From: Neodiprion pinetum
Taxonomy: Eukaryota > Arthropoda > Insecta > Hymenoptera > Diprionidae
DNA: 64,000 bases
Assembly: GCF_021155775.2 (NCBI RefSeq)
Contig: NC_060232.1
Span: 23,319,922-23,383,921, forward strand
Direction: 5' to 3'
Shown here: one piece after another, positions 35,269-47,400 of the stretch
How positions within the stretch are numbered: the stretch's first letter is position 1
Layout: the number at the start of each line of letters is the position of its first letter
The notes under the pieces: generated by a model
The model's input: only the letters and a program-made list of their open reading frames with translations
Database searches by the model: none
What the model was told of the DNA's origin: nothing
Translations under genes and position numbers: made by a program

Positions 35269-38200
35269 CTACCTGCTCACCATTTTTACGCCAACTTTAT
35301 GGAAATCCAATGCAAACGCCCACGCTCGTTTCATGCATATATACTGGCGCAAAACTCATTCCTGAATCCATGCCGAGTATCTTCTGCTGGATAGAATAAA
35401 TGAGCAGTCACTGATTCAATTATCGACATTGTTTGGAAGTGGTTGGAAGTTAGGTAACTTTCGGTACAAGAAACCATGCTTCTGTTGCGGGTGTTCAGAC
35501 TTTGATGAATACTCAAGATCTGAGATATGGTAACGAATTGCAGTTAGACGCAATTTCAATTTTTGTTCGGTAGCAACATTTTTCATCTGTTTGTTATTTG
35601 GCAAATTTAGTGGGTTCGTAAATCCTATCCGTTGAAGTGAACGTTGTTCCATTCTGTATTATTTGTTCGTCATTTCATTCATAATTAATCTCTTATTGCA
35701 ATGCTCTGATTATCCAACGATCAGCAAGCAGTTCTTTTCTAAATCATTTTCCAACTGAAGACGAGAAATCTTCAATCGATAAAGTTGATGCTTAGGAATA
35801 ATAATAGACTTGAAAAGTTTATGCTTAATCCATTAAGTTAGTTTTATTCCATGAAAACATCACTTTAGAACCAAAAAATCTGATATTTTCAGATTCCACG
35901 GAACGAAAATTCATATACATTTTTCTTTTTGAAAGTTCGTGTTTTTATTTCAGTAAACTTCTGATATAATCACTAGAAATCATTCGTCGCGAGGTACTAA
36001 CCCATAAGATTTTCCAATTAACAAAACTGAAATATACAGAAGGAGGCAGGCTCTAAAAATTGCTTCAAATGCTGTTTCATGACCAAGGATATAGTATTAG
36101 TGTAACGTTCAAAATCACCGAACCTCCTAAACTTGGCGCGCGGTAAAACCATCCACTAATTATCACATATCCTTTCCTCGTCAAGTAACGTATTTGATTC
36201 TACGTTGGTATGGTACAAACCATTTCTGAATTCATCAGCATGAAGTGGGTGGTGAAGAACAGATAGAAAACAGAGAATGTTGAGGATGAAAAATCTCAGC
36301 CGTAAGGCAGACGATGCTCCATCTTTCGCTGGGAGTGGAATGGCCGCGGGATCGAGAAACTATTAGTCAAGTTCAATGGAGCTTCTCGTTTTGTTTCAGC
36401 GCTTTCAATTACCATCGAGTCATCCTGCAATGGCCCGAAGCGCGACTTTTTTGACGCTCGGCTTGGCCGTGCAATTTTGTGGCCATCTCAGTAACGCTTA
36501 AGTAGTAACGCGGCTTTCAACGGTGAGACGCTATCTCACCGGCGGCTGGAATGGTTGGTCCATCCGACATGGCACCCGGGGATATAAGAAAGCGAGAGAA
36601 TTCCTCGGCGATAAATTAAACGGCTGTTATTCCCGCATAAATGTTGGTGGCACGCACGACGAGGGCTTTCTCTACCGGCTTATACACCCTGCACCATCGC
36701 CTTTCAAGACTCTCGGAGAAGAGAAGCCGACTTGCCACCGCGGGGCCTCCAGCGTCGTCGTCGCGCGATTATTTATCGTCCGTGCAAATAATCAATTTCC
36801 ATTCCCCGGGGATCGTTTGTCGTTCTTAACTCCGAGGCGTCGACGCAAATCCGTCTCCTTCCCTTTTTCCCTTGATCTCTCTCTCTCCCCCTCTCATCAC
36901 GATTCCCTTCTCGATGATGAAGCGGTATTTAGGAGATGGGTAATTTCACGGCACAAGACGCGAGGAGCTGGCCGCCGATCCAGTCACCCGAAAATTATTC
37001 CGGATGATGCTCGGTGCGCCGTTATTTACTTTGTTAATTATACACCGGCCAACCCGCGCTGCCCTTTAATTACTGGGCTAACCCCGAGTGAGGATGATTC
37101 TCAAATTTAGAATACAATTTCTTGTGCTTATCCTGCGGCTGATAGATGTTGGAGCTTTCTCGTTCGATTTGGGTCTCGTTATTTCATCTGAAATTTTGTT
37201 TGTGTCAAATTTGCCGCAGGTACTGCGTTCAACTTGATGTTGGAAGTGATTTCTTTACGATCTTCGCGGCAGAAGTCGACTCTTTTCCAACAAATTTTGG
37301 TCCATTCTTCAGAAGGATTAGTTTGATGACGAATACGAACGAAACGTGATAGCACGAAAACTAAAACTTGGAATTTTGCGAAGTTTACCTGAAATATGAG
37401 CCCACGAGTTTTCGAATGCCCACTACAATTAAGCTACTAGATCATCGACTGACATTCTCTACACCAAGTTTAAAGATAAATATTTTTATTTGAATCCATT
37501 TTGAAAGTATTCAAAGCTGCATCGACAAATTGCATGACTTGATCAGAGCTTATACACCCTGTATCAAATTTCTATCACATTGTACGATATTTGACAAGTA
37601 TCTTAGAACACAAAAAAAAAAAAATTAAAGAAATAAGTAAATAACAAAAATGTTTTTTATTTCAAGATCTAATTATTCTGAACAATACTGCAGCTTTAAG
37701 TAGTTTTTCTCGAATTGAAAGACTTTAAGTGTGCTCGAGTTTGGTTGAAATCGTTTTCTATGCATGAAGCAAAAACGCGAGAAGCTTCACATGTGTTTCG
37801 GATTCTTGTTAATACCCTTAGGCCGATGGAGGCGGCACGTATACAATCGAGATTCGACGTCATGAAATTGTTAGTCGGGTTAAACGAACGTGAAAAGACT
37901 AAAAGCGTTTTTCACGAGATGAAAAAATAATCATGTCTCGCTCCCGAACCGGGCCAAGTTAAATAAACTTTCTGGATCCTAGCTGCTGCTGGCGAGGAGC
38001 AATAGTGGACTGAGTAATAAATGAGGGTCGGCTAGTCTAACGAATGAGGGTAACTCTCTCGAGTTATACATATAGTTTTGTATCTAGTTTAATTTTGGTC
38101 CTAATTTTCAACGAGATGTTTCATCCAAGCTGGGCATTCTTATACAGGTATCTATGACTGCACTTAGAATTGGAAGTTGGCTTAGGATTCGAACTCACAA

Positions 38201-38454
38201 AATTAGCTCACGGCACTTTCATTATCTTCAGTAACTCGAAGCCGCAAGCTCTTTCACCGGATAATTATCAATTATTATTCATCAAAAATCGTTAATTATA
38301 TGCTTACGTATCCTCTCGTTGTAGTAGCTGAAAGTAACGAATTTCATAATTCGTCACCCCTGTCACTAGACCACTGTTGGAAGCACAATGAATTTCGATA
38401 AAGCCTTATTGTACATTGTTGTTATTATTTCTATCATTCATTTCAATGTTAAAT

Positions 38455-38780
38455 TTGAAAGGTTCTGTGTGTTATGGAGGCTGGTTGGTCAAAAATGAAT
38501 ACTTTTCAACAATCTTATTACAAGTTGATCGTATATTGAGTATTCATAAAATTATCATATTCTTAAGCCAAGAAGATTCCTTTGAAAACACAAAAACTGG
38601 AAATTGGAGGCTTAGGTATAGATGGTTTGTTTCAAATCGCTCAAAAATGGTTAATAAGCCATTAGATTCGTCCAACTTTTCTCTACGACGACTCATTTTA
38701 TTGAGAAAATTATATCGAAAAAGTCGAGTAATTTCTATTTTTGTAATTTTAAATAGAAACCCAGAAATAATTAATAATTT
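38455..38780. repeat. Dispersed AT-rich repeat, family B, copy 3 (partial)
   Basis: GGCTGGTTGGTCAAAAATGAAT and the block that follows resemble the left part of the 22.3 kb copy. CTCTACGACGACTCATTTT resembles CTCTACGATAACTCATTTG in the 10.9 kb copy. The open frames through it (131 codons on the plus strand, 80 on the minus) are judged by-products of the repeat. Confidence 0.4.
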
Positions 38781-40044
38781 GATCAATACTCAACGCACGA
38801 CTATCTTGTGACAAAAATTGATCAAACGCATCTATTTTTGGTTAACCAGGTTCCGTAAGACTCGATCTTACACCGCGGTAGGTGTGACGGTGAAAAAAAA
38901 AATTGCCAAATAAAAAATGCAGAAGCCGAGAATGAAGCGGCAATTAGCCGAATGAAAATGTAACACAAGACCCGCACGAGCCGCCACCGACATGCCACGT
39001 GACTTTGAGCCCCCTCAACAGGGCCTCGAGGCAGCGGCCCAGTAATTGTCACTTTGTCAACGAACCCCCAGAGAGCCGGCTCTAAGCGTGAGACCCTTTT
39101 TGTAATTGCCGCGCGCACAGTCCTCGAGTATAAAATGATAGAAACTAGGAAAAAAAAAAAAATAAAAATGAAGCTCAAATTCAAAAAAACGATGCGTCCA
39201 CACGTGATCGCTGGATCTTTGAGACCCGAGCGTTCCTCCGTCTTTCCCTCTTCCCTCCCTTCCCGATAGGGATGTCTGCGCTGGGTACTTAGCGCATGAA
39301 ATCGGGCGTGAGCATCCCCTTGTCGCGGGGTGAGGGTGACGACAAAAGCTCTCCTAACTATGCCGGAGTCGTTACCATTTCTCCTTCCGCCCGCGCAGTG
39401 TAACGTCTAACGATGTATTTCCCGCTATTGGTTTCCCGAAGGAACAAAGGAAACCTGGGGGCCAAAGGAGCCGGGTTCTTCGCGGATCGGCGAGGAGGAG
39501 GATCTCCGACCGGGGAACGGATGAACTTATGTCTTTTCAATGAGCGCAGGGACCGCTTAATTCAGGAAGCTACTTACGCATCATCGAACCATTTTTACAT
39601 GCGGTGAACCACCGTGCGCGTCATATGACGACTTATTGCCTTTTTGTGTTACACCGCAAGAAAGATGAAAGTTGACGTGGATAAAGAAAATCACCCGATT
39701 TAGCTTCCACTGACCTGATCAGAGAGCGGCATACAGTGTACGAATACTTTTGTTCTTGCCATAATGACGACTTATCTACGCAACATAAGATAACAGGCCT
39801 GATTCTATATGCACGCTTGAACGAATTAATTTATTTAAAACTCATTCCTCATTTTATTTCAATTTATTCACTCTACGAATACTCTAGTCCCTCACTGTAT
39901 TGACATTCATTTGTAACAAATTAAATAAAAAGCCTGGTATTTCACTCGCTGTATCTGTTTTTGCAAATGCTTCTACGAAGTTTTTTTCGTTGATTGTCAG
40001 TAATTGAGTAGCGTTATGCAGTAATGAGGCAAGTTGATCTGCTC

Positions 40045-40372
40045 AAGTAATACAACTCTGGGTACAAAATGAAAATAAGATTTGTAACTGTAACCAGAAA
40101 ATCTAGTCTCTGCGACTATTTTTTTAATTTGATGTTAGTGCACCAATCAAATGATATTCAGACCTTATTTAACTAAAAAAAATTGAGCAAACCAAACAAA
40201 TTGCTTACACGTTGAAGTTAACAGAAACTATAGTATCGACAACTATAATCGCACAAAATGTGTAATTGTACCTAATTTTATGTAGTTTCAATAATATTCA
40301 AACACCCGTTGTAACGGTAAGTATTTCACAAAAATGTTCTAGTGACTGTAAAGAATGAAATTTTTCTCAGTG
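40045..40372. mobile_element. MITE, family A, copy 2 (left end truncated)
   Basis: Shares a series of words in the same order and orientation with the element at 5658-6070: GGTACAAAATGAAAAT, CTTATTTAACT, GTACCTAATTTT, AATATTCAAACA and the right end ATTTTTCTCAGTG. The left inverted-repeat end is missing or decayed, so the left border is approximate. Non-coding. Confidence 0.7.
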
Positions 40373-41756
40373 GAAATGATTCTAGCAGGAATTTCAATCC
40401 ATCCATCAATCAGTTAAATTGTGTGAGCTGTAACCATGAGCTTTACAGAGTCAACAATTCCCTCTCCTTCGCAGTGATCTGATCGGTGAGAGACGATAAT
40501 TCATCCTCCTGGCCGGCGGCGAATCATTTAATGTGGGTCGGATTCAATTTTTTCCTTTGGGTCGGGTCGTTAGTGATTTTATTACATCTCCCTCTCTCTC
40601 TCTCTTTCTCCTCGCCACACCGTTGCCTCGCGTGTTCGGCACCGTGATTCGCTCGTCCTCTCCATGGTTTCGATTAAGCTTGTTGCACGTGAAGGTGAGT
40701 GTACGATATATGGCTCTGTTTGCATAATTACGTCAATACGATAGATAGGATCACGTAGTCTCTACCTGTCCGTCTATCCGCACTCCGGACTTGTTTAAGC
40801 TCAAGCTGTGTACGAGTACGTGGGTAATAGTATTTAATCCAGTGGCGAATGCAGTTCACTCGCACCTACACCACCGGACTCTGATGCCTTTCGCATAAAG
40901 CGTCGCTCCCCGTACGTGGACTGTGAAGAATACCTTTCAGTGGCGACAATTATAGCATTGCTTCACGCTTCGTTGAGCGCTTGGATCCGAATAAGCATCG
41001 CAATCGTTCAACACTTTATTAACGTTCAAGTTTAGGACTCTGTCAATTGCTCGTCGAAGCTCCAGTTTTGATTATCAGGATGGTTCCGACAACGTACGGT
41101 ACTTACCATCACTCCAAAGTCGACGCGGATAGTTCATAAAATAATTGTGGTAGTAAAAGCAGATCGCAATAACTGCAGGTTGTTGAAATTTGTTGAGTAG
41201 AAATTATTACAAATCAATTACCGTCTGGGATGATGGATTTTTGCATTTGCCAGTTGAGAATCGTACCACCTTGTTTTAAATATATCATGAGATTCTGAAT
41301 AATTTGGAAGTCGTGGATGAAATCAACTCATTTGTCGAGAAAGATTGTGGATCGGAATTCTAAAAATTTTTAATAAAACAACAAAGTCTTCAGCATACTT
41401 CCAACGGCTGGCGTAGAATTTTATTTCTCCGAAGTTACAAACATGTCAAGTGTAGGTATTAATTTCGACACGATGGAACGAGGATCAGTGTCACACCAAC
41501 GATATCCATTAACAGAAAATTTTACCGTGTCATTTATAGCCTGGCCGCAGCACGATATATAGATTGTTAAACCAGAGAGCCGACTATCGGGTTCTGTCAT
41601 CCGGTTTTACATCCGTCAATTCACGTGTTTATATCCCTCACGGTTCGGAGTTGCATACACGTTCACAACGGATGCTTAGAGCACAGCAGCCGGTCTGGAA
41701 CCTGCATCGGTGCATCGGCAAGGTAGCTGGTATAACCGTGTAAAATAAAATGCAAA

Positions 41757-41857
41757 AAGAGGATGGGAATGGAACGGGGGAAAACGAAAAGCGGGCATGG
41801 GAGGAGAAGGAAAAGGAGAAAGAGGAAGAGGAAGAGGAAGAGGGGCGAGAGCGGATC
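41757..41857. repeat. Purine-rich (GGAAGA) low-complexity tract
   Basis: About 100 bases of mostly A and G on the plus strand with short GAAGAG repeats. It explains the several overlapping long frames seen here on both strands, which read as RKRKR-rich or PFPSP-rich peptides and are not genes. Confidence 0.75.
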
Positions 41858-44007
41858 AATTGAAGATAATCCCTGGAGTGGCGTCTGCCGCTCCACAGAG
41901 CGTGAAATGCTTCCTGCCTCGTTCGGAGAGCGCGGGAGAGAGACGGAGGCATTCAGGGAACGGGAGAGACGCCAGGGAAGCGGGGAGGAGCGTACATATT
42001 CCTCTGTTCCCTTCCCTTCTCCCTTCCCTTCGCCGCCCGACCATCCTGGCATCCTAATCATTCCTTATCCCTCCAGCGAGTACGTGCCTTGATTTGAGCC
42101 AATTACAAGGATGGATCGCAATTGAATTTTACTTCACTCAACCGATTTGCTTGTTAAGTTCGAACAAATTATTTCCTCGCAAGCTTCCGTCGCTCTTCGT
42201 TTCCCGAATTCTCATATTTTACTAGGTTATAAGATTTTTTCAAAACCGGCACAACGAAAACGTAAAGCTCACGTTTGTGTAAGGACGAGCCCGAAACATT
42301 AAAGGTTCCTGAATTTTTATCATACTTTATTACGGACCCGTCATCTTTTGTAGTTTCGATTGAATTCTCCACAGCTAGGTGATGTAAGAATGAAAAACGA
42401 ACGAACGAAATGGAATGTTTTCGAAGTTTTCTGAATACATACGCAAGAAATTTGATAAAAGGTCTAGTAAAGATTTTCGTTTCGAATTTCGACAGTCATT
42501 GCGGACTTTTCAACTCCGCGAAGTGGAAGTGCCTTTTTATTTTTCCAACTTGGCGTAACTTCTTCTTACTTTAGAGCCCGCACGACAGAAAACTTACTCT
42601 CTTTTACAACAATTCCCCGGTTATCGACACTTATTGGAGGGTATTACGCCAGTTGGGTCGATCGTTTTGTAATTTGGACAGATTGGATAAGTATGCAATA
42701 AATTTATATTCTCACGCCAACAGCTGTGAAGCTTTAAAAATAATGACAAACGGCTACAGCCGCATTTTTTTACACCAAAATTTGACTGCAACACTTTGGT
42801 TCGTTCAAGTATACGGTGTAATGGTCTGAAGATAGGCATAAATATCTATATGTCAAGGTGTCAGACGTGGCTTGGAATGTGAATCCACCATGGTAGCGAT
42901 AAATTACAGCTGAAAATAGCCGAGAGAGTGGGAGTGCAGCAAAATTTGACTTTGGAATGCGTTTGGTCACCGTTAGTTTGGGCGATAGTTTTCGACGAGA
43001 AATTCAATCCTATTTCTACTTGCATTTCTCCATTCAAATTCACGTGGAGGAGTTCATTTGATCGTAATATGCCGTAGTCTCTTGGACACGTGCTTCTATC
43101 GGCCGGTCGGAACCTCAGTTTTAATCATCACCCCAGTCACGGTCTCTGAATGTGACAATGGATTTTAATAAAGGAGAACCCGAACACTTCCTGCAGCTTT
43201 TACGAAAAATAAATCACAAGTACCTACACCACGCGATGACCCCCACGGAGCAGGCAACGAACGTCACGCCAACAACAATTTTCGGCCACACAGTCACTTA
43301 CTCATTTCGTAGGATATCCACACTTCGTTGACTCGTTTCTCCTCTGCGTGCCGAACGAGCTCGTAATTATACATTCCGGGTTGATAGCTTCAACGACTCT
43401 GGCTCACGATGCGTATCTGCTGGAGGCGTTGAAGAAATATTAGATATAATACTAGATTATTTAACGTATTTGATGCTCGATTAAGCCAACTGAATTATTA
43501 GGGAGGTCAATTGACCGAGAATCGATACTTTTTGATAATTTCATTACGATATGGTTGTAAATTGAATATTCATTTAGCACATTTTATGGTGGTTTCAAGT
43601 AAATAAAATCGTTCTCGTTTCTTTGAAAGTGTCGATTAAATTCTCTAATAATTTGCTGTCTCCCACTAATTGTCGGAAAGAAAACTTACGTCCTTGATTA
43701 TACTTTACATCACTCTATTTCGCCTATTAAGCTTATTACGGTTAACTTGCACATGCCAAATTCTGGAAAGTCATGATTACCAGCACAATTAAAGATCTCT
43801 GACAATAAGTTTTTTCTTTTCTCTCCAAACTTCAGAACACAACCTTGCATCCATTGACGTTACCAGAAACTACCTCGTTCACCATTATATTTTTCAGGAA
43901 GTAATTTCATCTGTACTTCACGGAGCTAATTGCTTCTTCTCATTAAACCTTTGATCCAAATTCGGAGCGACGACGACAACGTGCAAGGCCACCACTCGAC
44001 GCAAAGC

Positions 44008-44048
44008 TCGCTGTCGCTCTCTCTGTCTCTCTATCTTTCTCTCTCTGC
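44008..44048. repeat. CT-rich low-complexity tract
   Basis: Imperfect (CT)n immediately left of the GC-rich patch at 44.05-44.60 kb. Pyrimidine tracts of this kind are frequent near insect promoters (GA/CT elements), which fits the possible initiator at 44128 but does not prove it. Confidence 0.6.
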
Positions 44049-44125
44049 GAGGGGGTCGTAGCGACGCTGAAAATTCTCGGTACACCGAGACCATCTAGAC
44101 ATTCCCTTGAAGAAAACGTGTGGTA

Positions 44126-44140
44126 TCAGTTAGTTCGGAG
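44126..44140 (+). promoter_or_regulatory. Possible core promoter initiator
   Basis: TCAGTTAGTTCGGAG matches the insect initiator TCAGTY with the +1 A at 44128. A GGAC word begins 29 bases downstream, close to but not exactly at the position of a downstream promoter element. A CT-rich tract lies about 80 bases upstream and the DNA is GC-rich on both sides. No coding exon following it was identified, so the gene it would serve is unknown. Confidence 0.2.
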
Positions 44141-44425
44141 TTCGACCCGTCAGTGTGGACTTCCGCCTGGGTCGGACCGCCACCGAGGATCCCGAGACCC
44201 TTGGAGGTTCCCTCTCGTTCCCTCCGATCCCCATCACTCTCCATTTCTCTCTTTCCTCTGGCTGGCGCCACGGTAGATACCATCGGAATACTGCCATGCG
44301 GCTGCAGTCACACACGTGTTTCCACTTTATGCACGATGCGCGTTCGCGGCGCAAAGCCAATGCGGTTTCACCGCAGTGCGCGCTAAGAATATAATTACAG
44401 GCGGACAGTGATGGGACCCCGGCTG

Positions 44426-44458
44426 TTCCAGCCGGCTGGAAGACTTGGCTAGCCAAGT
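44426..44458. repeat. Two perfect 16-base palindromes separated by one base
   Basis: TTCCAGCCGGCTGGAA (44426-44441) and ACTTGGCTAGCCAAGT (44443-44458) are each identical to their own reverse complement and are separated only by a G. Just beyond them TTCCTGACAAGGAA is a short interrupted dyad. They could be binding sites for dimeric factors or DNA that extrudes as hairpins; this is inference. Confidence 0.85.
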
Positions 44459-47400
44459 TATTCCTGACAAGGAAAGTCTTCTGCCCGAGGTGTGCTTCAT
44501 CGATTTTATTTATTCTGCGACGTGTTGTGGAACATCGAAAAACATTAGCCACGAGTCTTCTTCGCGTGCTGAATCGGCCGCGTGAGGGGCAAGAACTACC
44601 CCTGAGGTCCACCCCCCGGAAATAAGTAACGCAAACTCCGAAGGTACGAACACTAAGCGCATATCCCAGTAAATAACGTCCGTATGGTTTGATCAAAAAA
44701 TTCGACGTCATTATCGAGACATTCTTAGTGCTGAAGGTCAAAGGAATGGAACGTCAAGATTTGGCTTTTCGGCCCTTAGGGGGATCCTACTTAGAAAAAT
44801 TTACTTATTTGTAAAACCTGGTATCAGAGGTGAAACTTTCGGAATGAAAGAAAAACACAAAAAAAAAAAAAACACTCAGCAGTGGTAGAGATTTACTTAA
44901 TAATCCACAGCGAAAGGAATTATCCATTAAACACCGATCAATCCAAGCGATAGCCTAGTTATCATCAAGATGATTTTTAAGTAAACTTCTACGACGGTTG
45001 GGTGTGTGTGTTTTTTTTTCTTTTCTTTCATTATGAAAGTTATACCTCTGTTATGAGATTTTCCAAGTATTTGAATTTTTAAAAGTGATTTTCACCCCAA
45101 ACGGCCAAATTGGTACATAAGAAAATACCTGTCCAATGTTTTTTTATACATTGCAGTATATCGCGGAATGAAGAAAATCGGTGAGGTACTTTCCTTGTGA
45201 GTCCGCTGTTTCTCGATGTGCTGATGAAACTGGTTAGTAAGTAATTTGCTTTGTTATCTATGCCTTAATGGCTCGACATTTTAGTTGTGTCGATGATTCC
45301 TGGCTCACTTTTTCAATCAGGACGGTGCCTATCTAATAAAGAATTTTCGTTCCTGGACGAGAGTTTCTCGCTCGCAAAATCGCCGCGGCAGTGGAGCGTT
45401 GTAGGAACCAATCGAAGTTAGCCAGGGGTATCGAGAAAATTACGCCCAGTTTCCAATTACCGAAGAAACCATCGTTATGATCGGAAAGTAGTGATATTGA
45501 CCGTGCTTTTACGACGGCACTGACCTATAGCTCACGATTTCATCGGGAGTCCAATCAGCCTTGCTAGGGACCTTATTTCCCCCTGTTCAGCTCCCGGGAA
45601 TGCCGCAGATATCCATTAAGTCAAGAGACTGTATTACACAGCGTCTCATGGTGAAATTCGAGCCGACGGCGTTATCTACGTGTCTGTTCGTCTTCCGAGG
45701 GCCCAATCACATTACCATACATAACTCTAATTTTTAACAAGACATGTACAGAGTGGAGAATTTGGAGCACGTTGAAAAACCGAAACCATTTACCCAACGT
45801 GCAGTTTTAACCGTGCTTGCGTCTTTTGTGTCAAAACATTCATGCTTAGAGTGCCGGAACTACGATATAGTAATGAATAATGGATTCCAATGATGATATC
45901 AAGTGTATGCCATATTGCCATGTGTTCGGATATGTGGATGAACGTGCCGGACGTTGAAATATTTTCTTGATTGCAAAGTCACTTGCTTCGAGTAAATCAT
46001 GTAAAGTGGTTCGGATTCCAAATGTCCCCTTGAATGAATCATCCGTCCGTTTAACTTGGATCCTTCGACGCCCTTGCGGCCTGTTAGGTAACCGTGTCCT
46101 GTTCAGTCAGGGTTTACATATGTACATACAAATGTATCTAGGCATGTTTTCCCCTTACGTCAAGGTTATCGAGTTTAACCTCTGCCCGGCAACATATACC
46201 TACATCCATCGATAAGCATCCGACCTCTTGAAGAGGTCGGTTGGTCGGCCACACGAACGCTTCGTCAGAGGTGCAAGTGCAGCTGGGTGTATTTTATTTT
46301 CAGGAATCTCGAGGGCGAAATTAAATTCGAAAGGAAGAGCCCGATTTCTCGATATTCAGATTCGGACGTCGACGTGGATCTTGAATATGGTGATCTTCGA
46401 CTGCCGACTTCTCTTTGGACTAAACGACGCATTCAGTCTCTGTCACCGTTGTCATGGAGATAGGCGCGAGGCCTTCAATCGAACCCCATTCAATGACTTG
46501 ATACATGGATGCAGGCACTTGTGATTCGCGCTTCACTTCTGATCCTCGATGCTCCTGCGAATCTCGAATCGTCGATACTCGATCCGGGAATCGAACTCGA
46601 GGATTCGGGGAAGTAGCCAGGTGCTGGATTCTCTCGATGAGAAGATCAGCGATCCATGTTAAAGGCGTCGAAATATTCAATCTGTGCTTGAACGACTAAT
46701 GAATGAGTTTCGTGTTTAAGGATGAATTGGTTTTACCGTAAAAAAGTAAAAACAGTCGAAAAATCCCGGAGAATGTTACTTGCGCCATAAATGATGTTAT
46801 AGAAATGATTCTGAGCAAATTAGAATAACACGAGCTGATTAATATCGAGAATTTCGAAAAATGGCTTAATATTTAAGTATTCAAAATGATGGGATTCTAG
46901 TCTTTTTATTCAATGACAATATTTTTGAGCTCATTCCGCGAGTTGATAAGACCCCTTGTCAAATTGACAAACATTCGAATTATCTTACAATTTACATTAT
47001 AGTATATTTATACCACATGATAAATGTAACTTTCGATGAATATCTCTTGTACCGTGCTTATAAAAACCTTGTTTCACCCAACTGGAGATAACTATTTGTC
47101 GAGTAACTTACAGTCAATCATTGGAGATCTCTATGACGAAGAAAATAAGCGCGAAACTATTAAAATCGATTCAAAAAAATTAGAGTTTAGTGGTTACGAA
47201 CGCTTGAATTCTCAAATCGATGATATCTTAGTTTATATTGTTCAAGTTTGTTCAAAATCGTTTCTAAAAGATAGTAGATATGTTGCTTTATTTTTGTGCA
47301 CTAACATTCTCGCAAGTAACACCACTGGGTATTTTTTAAACCGTTTCTTCTTCCTAATTTTTTATTCAGAGGGCACAGGCTATGCATCCGTATAAAAAGT

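Larger units (their letters stand above)
35269..43960. other. Stretch with no firmly supported gene
   Basis: Contents seen: a GC-rich patch at 36.52-37.08 kb with a 195-codon open frame of low complexity, family B repeat at 38.5 kb, family A MITE at 40.05 kb, and a purine-rich tract at 41.76 kb. A minus-strand frame at 42169-42372 may be an exon (see findings). The rest is AT-rich and without recognisable content. Confidence 0.5.

Noticed and set aside
36523..37110. 195-codon open frame on the plus strand
   Set aside because: It begins with ATG-like opening in a GC-rich patch, overlaps a second frame, is low in complexity (RRRRKS and SLSPS runs) and has no domain or splice support. I judge it a chance frame.
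40664..40694. Possible 31-base first exon on the plus strand (MVSIKLVARE, then GTGAGT)
   Set aside because: Good start context and donor, but too short to judge and no following exon found. An equally short minus-strand candidate at 41107-41137 (MNYPRRLWSD, then GTAAGT) faces it, showing how easily such pairs arise by chance.
41638..42092. Several overlapping frames of 62-132 codons on both strands
   Set aside because: Produced by the purine-rich tract; the peptides are Arg/Lys/Glu-rich on one strand and Ser/Phe/Leu-rich on the other.
44130..44741. 203-codon open frame on the minus strand
   Set aside because: Longest frame in the window, but the plus strand is also open in two frames across much of it, the composition follows base content, and the palindrome cluster lies inside it. 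No recognisable domain.
46570..46620. GGGAATCGAACTCGAGG, resembling a tRNA T-arm on the minus strand
   Set aside because: The bases flanking the loop do not pair as a T-stem and no A-box or acceptor stem is present.
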